Assembly (NCBI GenBank): GCA_942491945.1
Contig: CALODD010000037.1
Coordinates: 1 to 64,000, forward strand
Source: JAJDYQ01 sp942491945
Lineage (GTDB): Bacteria; Pseudomonadota; Gammaproteobacteria; JAJDYQ01
Length of the DNA stretch: 64,000 nucleotides
Reading direction: 5' to 3'
This document shows positions 7,962 through 17,727 of this stretch, piece after piece; the stretch's first letter is position 1; every line of letters begins with the position of its first letter. A program made the position numbers and the translations under genes. The notes beneath the pieces were generated by a model. It was given only the letters and a program-made list of their open reading frames with translations. It was not told the origin of the DNA and searched no databases.

Positions 7962-8975
7962 ATGGCTATTGGGTCAATAACAATCACCGGCCTGACGACT
8001 GGCATACGCATCTGCGTGATGACGGGATGTTGACGCAAGTCGCGCCATACACCGCGCGCCGAGTTTGATCAGGCGATCGTCATGCCAAACCTCAAAACCC
8101 CGGTCACTACCGTTACAATGGCCAACGCCTATAGAGATCGCATTCTGGATGCGACAAAAGATTACGCTAATTTTCAGCCTCTGATGACCGCTTATCTGAC
8201 CGATACCATCGACCCCGATGAACTGGGACAAGGTTACAACGAAGGAGTCTTTACGGCAGCTTTGCGGTAACGCCACAACGACTCTGCCGCCGGGGTTAGA
8301 TGATATCAAAGCCATCTACCCGGTATGCAGTCATGCAACAGATTGGCATGCCATTACTTGTTCATGGAGAAGTAGTCGATGATATCGACATCTTTGATCG
8401 CGAGGCGATCTTTATAGAAACCGTCATGCAAACGCTGATGAAAGACATCGCCCGGATTAAGTCGTCTTTGAACACATGCAACAAAAGACGCTGCACAATA
8501 TGTCGAATCCGAAAGCGATAATGGCCAGCAACCATCAAGTTCATCATCTGCAAATCAACCGTAATGACATGCTGGTCAGTGGCATAAAACCACATCTGTA
8601 TTGCCTGCCTGGCCGCCGACGAGAAGAACACAGACTGGCGCTCAGAAGGCGGCAACCTGGAGACAAAAAGTTCTTCCTGGGTACTGATACTGCACCACAT
8701 GGAATCGGAACAGGAAAGTTCCTGTGGTTGTGCCGGCATGTTCGGTGCTCACACGCACTGGAAAACTATGTCCAGGTATTTGATGAAGAAAACACACTAG
8801 ATAAGTTTGAGGCATTCGCTTCGTTATTGGCCCGGCGTTCTATAACCTCCCGATCAATGAAGAGAAAGAGATTACGTTAATCAGGAAAGATCAAGAAACG
8901 CCTTTATCCATCGGCCAGGACACGCAGAAATGACCTATCGGGCTGGAGAAACAATCAGTGGAGCATGACGGCGGA
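7962..8975 (+). pseudogene. pyrC: Dihydroorotase (PyrC), multiply frameshifted
   Basis: PyrC hydrolyses dihydroorotate reversibly in pyrimidine synthesis. Recognisable blocks occur in order but in changing frames: RPDDWHTHLRD (metal-binding HxH), AIVMPNLKTPVTTV, YLTDTIDPDELGQGYNEGVFTAA, IGMPLLVHGEV, DIDIFDREA, NDMLVSGIKPHLYCLP, FFLGTDTAPH (catalytic Asp), SCGCAGMFGAHT and YRAGET..WSM. At least six single-base shifts are needed to read it through, and no clean stop follows WSM. The gene is otherwise full length. Either it is decayed or the bases here carry uncorrected indels. An organism lacking another pyrC would need this gene, which argues for the second. Confidence 0.85.
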
Positions 8976-9104
8976 TTCTTTCATCGGTGCTAATACCGGA
9001 ACTATCCGTGGCGTTGATTATGCGCGAAGTTTTATCTGGTGCTGGAAAAAACGCTGTAGGTGAGAATGATGAAGACAGCAAGTGTCTAAGACAAATGTGA
9101 AACC

Positions 9105-10590
9105 TGGGGCTGTATTCCGATTCAGACCCTCGTCGAGACGCTGTACAGAAACCGTCGATTCTGACAATCCATACCGCTCTTGATGCAACAGAACAGCAGC
9201 TTCATTTATCCCAATGAAGTCGGCGACGGTACGACTATATAGCCCTAATCGTCTGCCTGAGCCTGAAACTACAGGGCCATTCAAACTGCTTTATACGTCA
9301 ATTTCCCAATGTTCTGATTTATGTATTGCTGGTTGCTGTGGTTACCGCCATGCTACCGTTGGCTGGATGCCAGTGTTATTTTCGGCGTTATTCACCACTC
9401 AGTACCGTCATCGGGTTCATGCAGGAAGGCAAGGCCGAGAATGCCGCAAAAGCCATGCGAAAATGCTTTCTCTTTATAGCGGTGTTGCGTGACAACAAAC
9501 AAACAACAGTCAACGCAGGAAGACTTAGTACCGGGTGATATCATCCTTTTGCAATCAGGCGACCAGGTCCGGCGTTTACGACTGTTACGAGTCAAGAGGT
9601 TACAAGATTCAGGAATCAGTACTGACCGGTGAATCCATGTATAGGAAAACCACAGATCCCGTCATGACTCTGACTGTTATTGGCGACAGGCTTTGCGTAA
9701 ACATTCAGGCACTCTCGGCTTACAGGGCAGGGAACGGGCATAGTCGTTTGCACAGGTGCCAATACCGGTGGTGCCGTCAGCGCGGTATCCCGCAAAGTCG
9801 GAGGTCGTTAACCACCCCGCTGCTAAGACAAATGGCACAGTTTGGCCATTAAGCTGGCGATTGCGATCCTCGGTATCAGCCTCCATCCCGCTTTCGCGTT
9901 TGGCACACTCCTGCGTGACTATGCTGCTGGCGAAATCGACAACACGCTGCAGTCAGTCTGGCCGTTGCTGCAATCCCCGAGGGACTACCTGGAGTCTGGC
10001 GACCGTCTGGCTATTGGTGTACAACGAATGGCACTGGCCGCAATGCGATTGTTCCTGCTGCCTGCCGTTGAAACGCTGGGGTAGTCTCCGTAATCTGCTC
10101 GGACAAGACCGGTACACTGACCCGGAATGAAATGACAGTACGGACCATAATGGCTACCAGTGGACGCCCGCGCGTTTGACCGGCACCGGTTATGACCCGC
10201 ACGGTGCAGTCTCGACAAACAATCATGCACTGGAACAGATGAAGTTCAACATTGCACAAGATAACAAGGGCTGCAGTCCTGTGTAATGATGCGTCACTAG
10301 AACATAAAAATAAGGAGTGGCTGGTACTGGAGATCCAATGGAAGGCGCGTATGGTGCGCGACACGATCGGTTATGAATAACGGTCAGGAAACCAAAGCAA
10401 TATCCTCGCACAGGCGCTATCCTTGCTGAATCTCAACATCGTTTTATGTGCAACTTCACCGTAGTGTTCCGGTCGCGACGTTCTTCGCAGGGTATACGAG
10501 CGTCTGCTGGAAATGTGTACCCGACAACAGGCTGCCATCTGCAACGCGGAACCAGTGGATGGTGAGTATTGGCTCAATCGTGTCGATGGT
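9105..10590 (+). pseudogene. Cation-transporting P-type ATPase, frameshifted and truncated
   Basis: Fragments of a P2-type ATPase appear in order across frames: NRLPEPETTGPFK and NVLIYVLLVAVVTAM (TM1), TVIGFMQEGKAENAAKAMR, a TTVNAGRL..GDII segment, LTGESM, LTTPLLRQMAQFG, LAIGVQRMA, then PAVETLG followed by ICSDKTGTLTRNEM (phosphorylation-site Asp), DPMEGA and finally ERLLEMCTRQQ..YWLNRVDG. A block corresponding to part of TM3-TM4 is shortened. The protein stops being recognisable in the nucleotide-binding domain at ~10585, where trhP sequence begins; hinge, TM5-TM10 and the C-terminus are missing. The transported ion cannot be told. Not functional as written. Confidence 0.8.
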
Positions 10591-10593
10591 AAC

Positions 10594-11775
10594 GAAAGAT
10601 CCCGGCGATGTCGGCTAAAACGTTTCTGAAAGATATCGAACCCGTCGTCGAAATGAACCCCGATGCGCTGATTATGGCCGATCCCGGCCTGATCATGATG
10701 GTGAGAGAAAAATGGCCCGATATGCCAATTCACCTCTCTGTGCAATCCAATATAACCATGAATTCCGCTAGCGTGAAATTCTGGCAATCGATTGGCTTGA
10801 GCCGGGTCATCCTGTCTCGCGAGCTATCGCTGAAAGAAGTCGCTGAAATTAACGTGATGCCCGCCCCGATATGGAAATCGAAGTGTTTGTACACGGCGCA
10901 ACTGCGCGTAGCCTATTCCGGCCGCTGCCTGCTGTCCGGTTATTTTAATCATCGCGATGCCAATCAGGGCACCTGTACTAACGCCTGCCGCTGGGACTAT
11001 AAAGTCGGTACAGGCCCCGAAACGACTCCAACCATTGATGTCCGCTCACGATATCAATAAACTGACTGACACTGCGCCGACGTCCGAAGAGGTCGAGCGT
11101 CACCCGCTGGCGAATGAAACCTACTATCTGGAAGAAAAAGGTCGCCCCGGTGAAGTCATGCTGATTTTTGCAGATGATCACCGGCACCTACATCATGAAC
11201 TCCAAAAGACCTGCTGCGTGGTCGAGCATGTCCATAAAGCTCACCGAGATTGGCGTGGATTGTCCGAAGATCGAGGGCCGAACCAAGTCTTATTATTATA
11301 CGGCGCGCACCACACAGGTTTATCGCAAGGCCATTGATGATGCCGTTGCTGGTGCGTCCATTCGACCCAACCCTCATGGGTGAACTGGAAAATCTCGCCA
11401 TGCGTGGCTCCACCGATGGCTTTTTCGAAGGCTATGAATCCACAGGAATTGCAGAACTACCGTCAGGGCGCATCCAAAGCTACGAAATCCCAGTTCGTTG
11501 CGGACATCATGCTATACCATACAGAGTCAGGTGAAGCCGATCTGGAGATCAAAAATAAAATCACCGTCGGCGATGAACTCGAACTCATCACGCCAGAAGG
11601 CAATGAGAAGTTCAAAGTCGAAGCCATGCAAACGCTAAAAGGCGAATCAATTGACGTAGCTCCGGGTAGCGGCTGGAAAGTTCGTATTAAACTGCCAAGA
11701 CCGGTGGGTGATAAAGCGATGCTGACGAGAATGTTTGAACCCACACCAGTAGAAACGGCAAAAGAAATTCAGTAA
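10594..11775 (+). pseudogene. trhP: tRNA 5-hydroxyuridine synthesis protein TrhP (YegQ, peptidase U32 family), headless and frameshifted
   Basis: The TrhP family supports prephenate-dependent 5-hydroxylation of U34 in tRNA. Similarity begins abruptly at KTFLKDIEPVVEMNPDALIMADPG, which corresponds to about residue 75 of E. coli YegQ. It continues through IHLSVQSN, RVILSRELSLKE, AYSGRCLLSGYFNHRDANQGTCTNACRWDYKV (U32 cysteines), GTYIMNSK, KIEGRTKSYYY, YRKAIDDAVAG and a C-terminal domain that is clean from ~11380 to the stop at 11775. Several frame changes occur before 11380. The missing N-terminus is replaced by ATPase sequence, so a deletion or mis-join lies at ~10590. coq7 follows by 11 bp. 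Confidence 0.85.
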
Positions 11776-11786
11776 AGGAGCCATCG

Positions 11787-12413
11787 ATGTTTCATGTCGA
11801 TAACCTGATCACAACATTTGATAACGCGGTACGCACACTACACGGCGTTTATAACAACCAGCGCCCGAATCCAGCAGCCGATATCGAACAACCAGAACTC
11901 AGCGACGAAGAACGCAAACATGTTGCCGGACTCATGCGCGTCGACCACGTCGGCGAAATCTGTGCTCAGGCGCTGTATCAAGGGCAAGCCTTCACCGCAC
12001 AGGACCAGAAAACCCGCGAACACATGCTGGAAGCTGCCGATGAAGAAGCCGATCACCTCGACTGGTGCAAACAACGTCTCGATGAACTCGATAGCCACAC
12101 CAGCCTGCTGAATCCACTCTGGTACACCGGATCATTCGCCATCGGCGCCGCGGCGGGCATCGCTGGCAATGGCTGGAATCTCGGCTTTGTTGTTGAAACC
12201 GAACGACAGGTAGAAGCACATCTGGATGAACATCTGGAAGAACTCCCCGAACAGGATCAACGTAGTCGAGTCATCCTGCAGCAGATGAAAGAAGATGAAA
12301 TCCGTCATGCGGATAATGCTTTGCATGCTGGTGGAAAGGCATTACCTGAACCGATTAAGAAAGGGATGGCGTTGGTTTCTAAGGTTATGACGACGACGGC
12401 GTATCGAATCTAG
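11787..12413 (+). CDS. coq7: 3-demethoxyubiquinol 3-hydroxylase Coq7 (UbiF-equivalent)
   Basis: 208 aa, typical length. It is a di-iron monooxygenase of ubiquinone synthesis, membrane-associated, hydroxylating demethoxyubiquinol. Ligand motifs are present: RVDHVGEICAQALYQ (Glu), DEEADHL (ExxH), VETERQVEAHL (Glu) and KEDEIRHAD (ExxH). A hydrophobic segment around GAAAGIAGNGWNLGF fits membrane contact. The start at 11787 has AAAGGAGCC upstream. The first clean gene after the frameshifted block. The short spacing to trhP suggests co-transcription. Confidence 0.96.
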   Translation: MFHVDNLITTFDNAVRTLHGVYNNQRPNPAADIEQPELSDEERKHVAGLMRVDHVGEICAQALYQGQAFTAQDQKTREHMLEAADEEADHLDWCKQRLDELDSHTSLLNPLWYTGSFAIGAAAGIAGNGWNLGFVVETERQVEAHLDEHLEELPEQDQRSRVILQQMKEDEIRHADNALHAGGKALPEPIKKGMALVSKVMTTTAYRI

Positions 12414-12450
12414 CCATAAAAAGCTTGTATTCTTTCAATTCTAAAATACA

Positions 12451-12478
12451 CTCTATACACATCTAAATGTGTATAGAG
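12451..12478. promoter_or_regulatory. Perfect 12-bp inverted repeat, likely VapB operator
   Basis: CTCTATACACAT, spacer CTAA, then its exact inverse ATGTGTATAGAG, ending 7 bp before the vapB start codon at 12486. Toxin-antitoxin operons of the VapBC type are autoregulated by the VapB-VapC complex on such palindromes. TATACA also lies within the repeat, so repressor binding would block the promoter. Confidence 0.8.
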
Positions 12479-12485
12479 GTTCGTC

Positions 12486-12698
12486 ATGCGCACTAATATT
12501 GAACTTGAAGACCAGCTCATTGAAGAAGCCTTTTCTCTCACTGGCCTACATACAAAAAAAGAACTGGTTCATCTCGCACTCCGGGAGCTGATTGCATCGC
12601 GCCGCAAAAAGAACCTGCTAGAGCTCAGCGGGCAAATTCAGTTTGGTGAAGATTTTGACCATAAGAAACTTCGAGCGATGAATGCTGATTCTGATTGA
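12486..12698 (+). CDS. vapB: VapB-family antitoxin
   Basis: 70 aa. The N-terminal RTNIELEDQLIEEAFSLTG and TKKELVHLALRELI are typical of the ribbon-helix-helix VapB antitoxin family (PF09957). The C-terminal ELSGQIQF..DFDHKKLRA is the toxin-neutralising extension. Translation overlaps vapC by 17 bp, consistent with coupled synthesis. A perfect palindrome upstream is the probable operator. Confidence 0.93.
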   Translation: MRTNIELEDQLIEEAFSLTGLHTKKELVHLALRELIASRRKKNLLELSGQIQFGEDFDHKKLRAMNADSD

Positions 12699-13083
12699 TA
12701 CTTCTGTGTGGATTGATCTTTTCAAAGATCAATCCGGTAGCAAACAACAACAGCTTGAACAACTCATTTTAGACAGAGAAATTGTCCTCAGCCGTTTCAC
12801 ACAACTTGAATTACTACAGGGAGCAAGAAATGAAAGAGAATGGCAACTACTTAAATCCTACCTGGAATATCAGACCTATCTAGAAACTGATGTTGGGACC
12901 TGGGAGGCCGCGGCCAGAATATATTTTAATCTCAGACGCAAAGGAAAAACTGTACGCAGCCCAATAGACTGTTGTATTGCTCAATTAGCCATTCATAAAA
13001 AAGCCCTATTACTGCACAGAGATCAGGATTTCGTCACCATTGCTGAGCACAGAGAACTACAGCATCACTTTATTGACTGGTAA
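12682..13083 (+). CDS. vapC: VapC-family PIN-domain toxin ribonuclease
   Basis: 133 aa, standard size. PIN-domain acidic residues are visible in LIDTSVWIDLF (Asp), FTQLELLQG (Glu) and RSPIDCCIAQLAI (Asp), with a further Asp in HRDQDF. VapC toxins cleave specific tRNAs or rRNA when freed from VapB. It overlaps the antitoxin gene by 17 bp and ends 14 bp inside the end of the convergent glycosyltransferase gene. Confidence 0.94.
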   Translation: MLILIDTSVWIDLFKDQSGSKQQQLEQLILDREIVLSRFTQLELLQGARNEREWQLLKSYLEYQTYLETDVGTWEAAARIYFNLRRKGKTVRSPIDCCIAQLAIHKKALLLHRDQDFVTIAEHRELQHHFIDW

Positions 13084-14331
13084 TTTCCAGAGCCGTCTGT
13101 CTCTCCGGAATAACAACATCCTTCCTGCGAGAGCGAAATAAAATATAGGCCACCGTCTGAAACAACCCCGCCAACCTCGAAGGCATCGTAACCAGTGGAT
13201 ACAAAGCCAGATTGATAAACGACCATCGCACCACTTTCCAGGTATAACCTTCAGCTCGAATACCCTTATCGGATATCGCCAAAAGAATACCGATAGTTAT
13301 CCATATCGCCGCGGCAATGGGTAGCTTTACCATTAAAAACTCTACTGGCATTTCAGCCAACATAAAGGTCAGTATCACCGACAACGGTAAACCGAGATCA
13401 ATGATGAGATAGAGAATACTCATCCAGCCGATTTTTGAGAAGCGGGATATTTCTTTGCCGTAGTATTTATTTTCGTTAAACATTACCTTGGTTGTGCCAC
13501 GCGCCCAGCGACGTCTCTGGATATAGAAAACTCTTTGATGGTATTCACGTCCATAGTTTCGACTTTGATATCGTCGTAATAAGCAATCTTATGGCCGTTC
13601 TTCATCATCTTCTGTGTAATCAGAATATCGCCGGTTTCAAAATCGGGCTCTATCTGCCGCAACACATCAAGCAAGATATCTGATCTAAAAATACCGCCAC
13701 GCCCATTGATTACCCACATCTGATATTGATCGGGTGACACCCGGTTCATAAAACGTAAGCCAGCGAATTCCGCATACTGCGCCTTCTGTAACAAACTGGG
13801 CTTTTCAGGCAGGTAAATATCGTAGCGAAACCCCATGGCGGCGAGATCTGCCTCGTCCATATAAGCCACGGCTTTATCTAAAGAATCCGCGATCGTTTCT
13901 GCTGGGTTTTTCGGCAGTAAAAATGAATCGGCATCCAGCAGAATGACTTTTTCTGGCAGACGGTTTTCCTGTTGTAGCGTTTCCAGGACTTTATGGATTG
14001 CACCCTCTTTCTTTCTGTTCTCCGTCAGATGAATAACATCGATGCCCTGCTCTGTTTGCCATCGATCCAGAATATCTTTTGATTCGTCCGTCGAGGCATC
14101 ATTCACGAAAGTAATGTTATACAGATAACCTGCTGACTGGATACGCGTCAGGATGTCTTCCAGCAGATCTGCCTCATTATAGACAGGAACTATCGCATGG
14201 TAGCTAGCTGCTGGTATTTGCATAGAAGCGTCTTCTTGGCCGTGATTTATATTATTCTTCAGAGTCTGACCACAGAATTGCGAAAAAGGTCGATCTAATT
14301 TCACAGAAGTACTGTTAATCTCCTCAGACAT
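13070..14331 (-). pseudogene. Family 2 membrane glycosyltransferase, one frameshift
   Basis: The first frame (14331-13483) gives a GT-A fold with HAIVPVYNEADLLEDIL, VNDASTDES, LLDADSF (DxD-type) and a TGDILITQKM (ED) motif. It reads out of frame at ~13520, just before the catalytic QxxRW motif. In the next frame QRRRWARGTTKVMFNEN is present and the protein continues to 13070 with three to four membrane helices (ILYLIIDLGLPLSVIL; AAAIWITIGILLA). One missing base restores a ~420-aa processive-type glycosyltransferase. It follows the sulfatase-like gene by 8 bp, so it probably acts on the same envelope polysaccharide or lipid. Sequencing error is as likely as a true mutation. Confidence 0.85.
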
Positions 14332-14339
14332 TCATCGCC

Positions 14340-16023
14340 TCACTCATTTGGCCCAGCGTTAACCTGCCCGTCAGGCAGATCTAAATTCTCAACATCCGCA
14401 TCCTCACCGCTGTCGAAGACCGATAGTAGCATCACGGATAACTCGCTGATATGACCCAGCGATTTCAGCGGCCCCTTTACACCATCCCGAAAACCCTGAT
14501 CACGCAGTCGATCCAGTATGACAGGATTACTGGTGATGATATGCACCGGCACATCCCAGGTTGCTGTAGGGCCCGTAATGCCTCCCGCTGGCTGGTGATC
14601 ACCACCAGGATCGTCACGTTCTCACGTACATGCGGCAAAGCCTCATAGCTGGTTAACCACTCAAACGTATATTTCACGGTTTCAAGATAGCCCTTCAGTA
14701 AATCCTGCCAGTCAATCACTTGATTAAGCGCTCGCCTTGTTTCCTCTTCAGAGTAAGGCTGATCACTGGTCACGCGACTCCAGTCAGGCTGGTGCGGTGG
14801 TGTCGGTTGATACGGAATATGGGTGGTAATGGTCGGGTAAAACAGAAACCTCGGCTTGCCCTCGACATCCGGCGGATACATCTCATCAAAACGCGCCATG
14901 GAGAACTGGTGCCAGGCAACCACCACAGACCTAGCTTCGGGCCTCGGTAATCCATGCTCGGGGCATCGTGATAATGATCGAAGCCATAGAAAGAAACTTC
15001 AGGCCAGTCCCAGCTCATAGCCGGATACCAGCCAATGGTTCGATAACCCGCCTGCTCGAAGGTATCCAGTATCACATTTCGATCTGTCGTAATGAGCAGG
15101 TCATGACGAATAGGGTCGGTCAGATCAACGCCAGATAGAAAACTCAGATGAGACAAATCCGATGCACCACCAAATGCCGCCGCACGGACATAAGCCGAGA
15201 CAATCTGACGACCATTGGCATTAGCAACTTCTTCAAAGCGCTGACGCAGCGGATCAAGCGCTTTGGTAACGCGCTCCTGCTCATAGGTCGTAGCGCAATA
15301 GGATTCCAGAAAGATCACTTTGACCTCAGCACCATTGAGTACTTTTAGATCGGATTCCAGTGACGGTGAATCCGGTAATAAATACCGAAAGCGTTCGGGG
15401 TAGAACGCCGCAGCTAACAAAATCGCCTGACGTTTGTATTCGCTGACAACCGACGTTGCCACATAAGGCGAAGGGATTTCTCGTTTCCTGAGACCATCTG
15501 CAACCAGTACTACCAGTGCCAGGGTGATGATAATCGCCGTAGGTGAACGCACAGCATAAGGCGCGGCCTGTTCCGCGAGTACCGTAATGAAAAACCGCAA
15601 CAAACGAATCAGCACCCAGAAAAAGATAAACAATACGGCAAAGATGCCTAATATCTGCCACCAGGCCAGTTCCTGACTCGCGACTTCGAGAAAAGTCGGT
15701 AGATGTTGCGCATCCCAGTACAGATTCATCTTGCGTCCAAACCAGGCTGGCACGGTCACGTCGATATATCGACCAACGACTACAAATACATAAAGCCCGG
15801 TTAGAATATTGATCGCCCGTCGACCAACCTGGCCTTTGATGGCAACCAGTACTAATAACATGATCCATAAGCCAAGGAATTCCGGGCCTATGCGTGCATC
15901 GGGACGGATAAAGGGTGTAGAAAAGACATTGGCAAAACTGGCCAGGAAATTCAGGATCAGAAAGGCCAGTACTACCTTCACGATCAGCAGATCTTTACGA
16001 CTATTGGGATTGCTAAACGTCAT
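14340..16023 (-). pseudogene. Membrane sulfatase/phosphoglycerol-transferase-like protein, two frameshifts
   Basis: ATG at 16023 (MTFSNPNSRK) overlaps the stop of the upstream methyltransferase. About five N-terminal membrane helices (to residue ~200) precede an alkaline-phosphatase-superfamily domain with VKVIFLESYCATTYE (metal-ligand Glu and nucleophile region), SGVDLTDP and GYRTIGWYPAMSW. The frame slips near 14925 (GPKLGLWW into QFSMARFDEMYPPD) and again near 14560, ending NAGPNE at 14340. Relatives (LtaS/OpgB-like) transfer phosphoglycerol or phosphoethanolamine head groups outside the membrane. The substrate here is unknown. Confidence 0.75.
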
Positions 16024-16676
16024 CGGTCTTTCACTCTGCCCCAACCGATATAACCGATACCAAACAACACGTGGTGCCATTCAAAATCCGTCATATAAGA
16101 CAAAGCCAGATCCCAGGGTTTTTCCAAACCTTCAAAGGTCGTCATATAAGGGCGTCCTTTGGCACGCACGATAATATTAGCCGGTGCCATCCACCACGGT
16201 ACATATTTCATACCGGCAATTGCGATTCGAGCACCCGGCCGGGCTGCCGAAAAAATCTGCTCTAATGCAGCCGGGGAACGCATCACATCATGGGTAAAGT
16301 TCAATAGAATCGCATCCAGTTGCCCCGGTATCTCAGCTGACTCGATTGGCGACTCCAGTATCTCAATATTTTTCCAACCGGCATCAGCAACGCGCTCCCG
16401 TGCAAGCTGGCTCATATCAGGACTGGCATCGACACCGATAACCGTACCGCTATCACCGACGGCCTCGCGCAACAGTGGGAAACTCAGACCCGTGCCAGAA
16501 GCCACATCAAGAACACGATCACCCGGAGACAGCTGCAGTTTATCGATGGTACGTTTACGCAACTTCATCGTGCGTTGCGCCGATGCATCGTAGCCTTGCG
16601 CATGAGCACGATACTGATCTATTGCCTTTGCCGTATCGGGCGCACCGGAATGTTCGTTCCCTGAATCCTGGTTCAA
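16020..16676 (-). CDS. Class I SAM-dependent methyltransferase
   Basis: 218 aa. Motif I VLDVASGTGLSFPLL and motif II GVDASPDM are clear, followed by ILLNFTHDVMRS and a hydrophobic C-terminal part containing PWWMAPANIIVRA. The neighbouring sulfatase-like gene starts within its stop codon (ATGA overlap), making it the first gene of a three-gene envelope operon. A paralogue with the same architecture lies at 19992-20621. Substrate unknown; the tail KYVPWWMAPAN suggests a membrane-associated or lipid substrate. Confidence 0.88.
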   Translation of the reverse strand: MNQDSGNEHSGAPDTAKAIDQYRAHAQGYDASAQRTMKLRKRTIDKLQLSPGDRVLDVASGTGLSFPLLREAVGDSGTVIGVDASPDMSQLARERVADAGWKNIEILESPIESAEIPGQLDAILLNFTHDVMRSPAALEQIFSAARPGARIAIAGMKYVPWWMAPANIIVRAKGRPYMTTFEGLEKPWDLALSYMTDFEWHHVLFGIGYIGWGRVKDR

Positions 16677-16842
16677 TCTATCCCCCGCATTGTTCTATAT
16701 ATTGCTTTATTTGTTATATAGATCAGTCTGCGTCAAATATGTTCCCCGAACAAGCAACTATATTTCACATGCATTGTCACAACCCGGTAATCAATCGATA
16801 GAGACGCTACAATGAGCTTTCCTTTTATCTTCTCGGTGCATC

Positions 16843-17727
16843 GTGTCGGCTTTACTGTCCGTAGATAATCTCGTTAAACACTACCCTGGTGTTCCTGCTG
16901 TCGATGGCATCAGCTTCAGTCTTGCCGAAGGTCAGTGTTTCGGCTTACTCGGGCCAAACGGCGCAGGCAAGACGACAACGCTAGAGATACTTGAATCGAT
17001 TACAGAAGCCGACAATGGCGAGATACTCTATCGAGGCGCACCACGTTCAACATCATTTAAACAGGTCATCGGTATTCAATCGCAATACACCGCCCTGCAG
17101 GACTTCCAGACAGTAAGAGAATCATTACAACTGTTCGCCAGCTTTTATGAACGCCAGCGTCCGCTGGATGAACTCATCGAACAATGCAATCTCGGCGAAC
17201 TGCTGGATCGTGATACACGTCGCCTCTCCGGTGGACAGCGGCAACGGCTATTACTCGCCATCGCACTGGTAAATGATCCCGAGTTAATTTTTCTCGATGA
17301 ACCTACTACCGGACTCGACCCACAGTCGCGCCGTAACTTCTGGAATCTCATCAACGACATCAAGGCAGCTGGCAAGACTGTCTTATTGACCACGCATTAC
17401 ATGGAAGAAGCCAGTACGCTATGTGATTACATCGCCATCATGGATCACGGTCATATTATTGCCGAGGGAGAACCCAACGCATTACTGACAACACACTTTC
17501 CCGGAACGTTGGTACGACTACCGATGCGCGTCATGCCAAACCCAGATGCATTGCCCGATGGATTCGAACAACAGGGTGAGCACGCCTGTGCCAGTACAGA
17601 TGACATTGAAGCAACACTGCAATCATTACGACAGGCCGACATCGCACTTAATGAATTACAGATCAGTTCAGCAACACTCGATGATCTATTCCTGAAACTC
17701 ACCGGCCACGGACTACGCGAATCATGA
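16843..17727 (+). CDS. ABC-2 type transporter ATP-binding protein
   Basis: 294 aa from a GTG start (TCGGTGCATCGTG context). Walker A GPNGAGKTT, Q-loop IQSQ, signature LSGGQRQR, Walker B LIFLDEPTTGLDP and H-loop TTHYMEEA are all present. The C-terminal ~80 residues form the regulatory tail usual for DrrA/CcmA-like exporters. The next gene begins inside its stop codon, so ATPase and permease are coupled. Divergent from the methyltransferase operon across a 166-bp AT-rich gap that should hold both promoters. Confidence 0.93.
   Translation: MSALLSVDNLVKHYPGVPAVDGISFSLAEGQCFGLLGPNGAGKTTTLEILESITEADNGEILYRGAPRSTSFKQVIGIQSQYTALQDFQTVRESLQLFASFYERQRPLDELIEQCNLGELLDRDTRRLSGGQRQRLLLAIALVNDPELIFLDEPTTGLDPQSRRNFWNLINDIKAAGKTVLLTTHYMEEASTLCDYIAIMDHGHIIAEGEPNALLTTHFPGTLVRLPMRVMPNPDALPDGFEQQGEHACASTDDIEATLQSLRQADIALNELQISSATLDDLFLKLTGHGLRES

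Noticed and set aside
8975..9104. Continuation of pyrC or a small gene between pyrC and the ATPase
   Set aside because: The frame reads on past the expected PyrC end (WSM) but with no recognisable similarity, and the surrounding indels make any frame unreliable.
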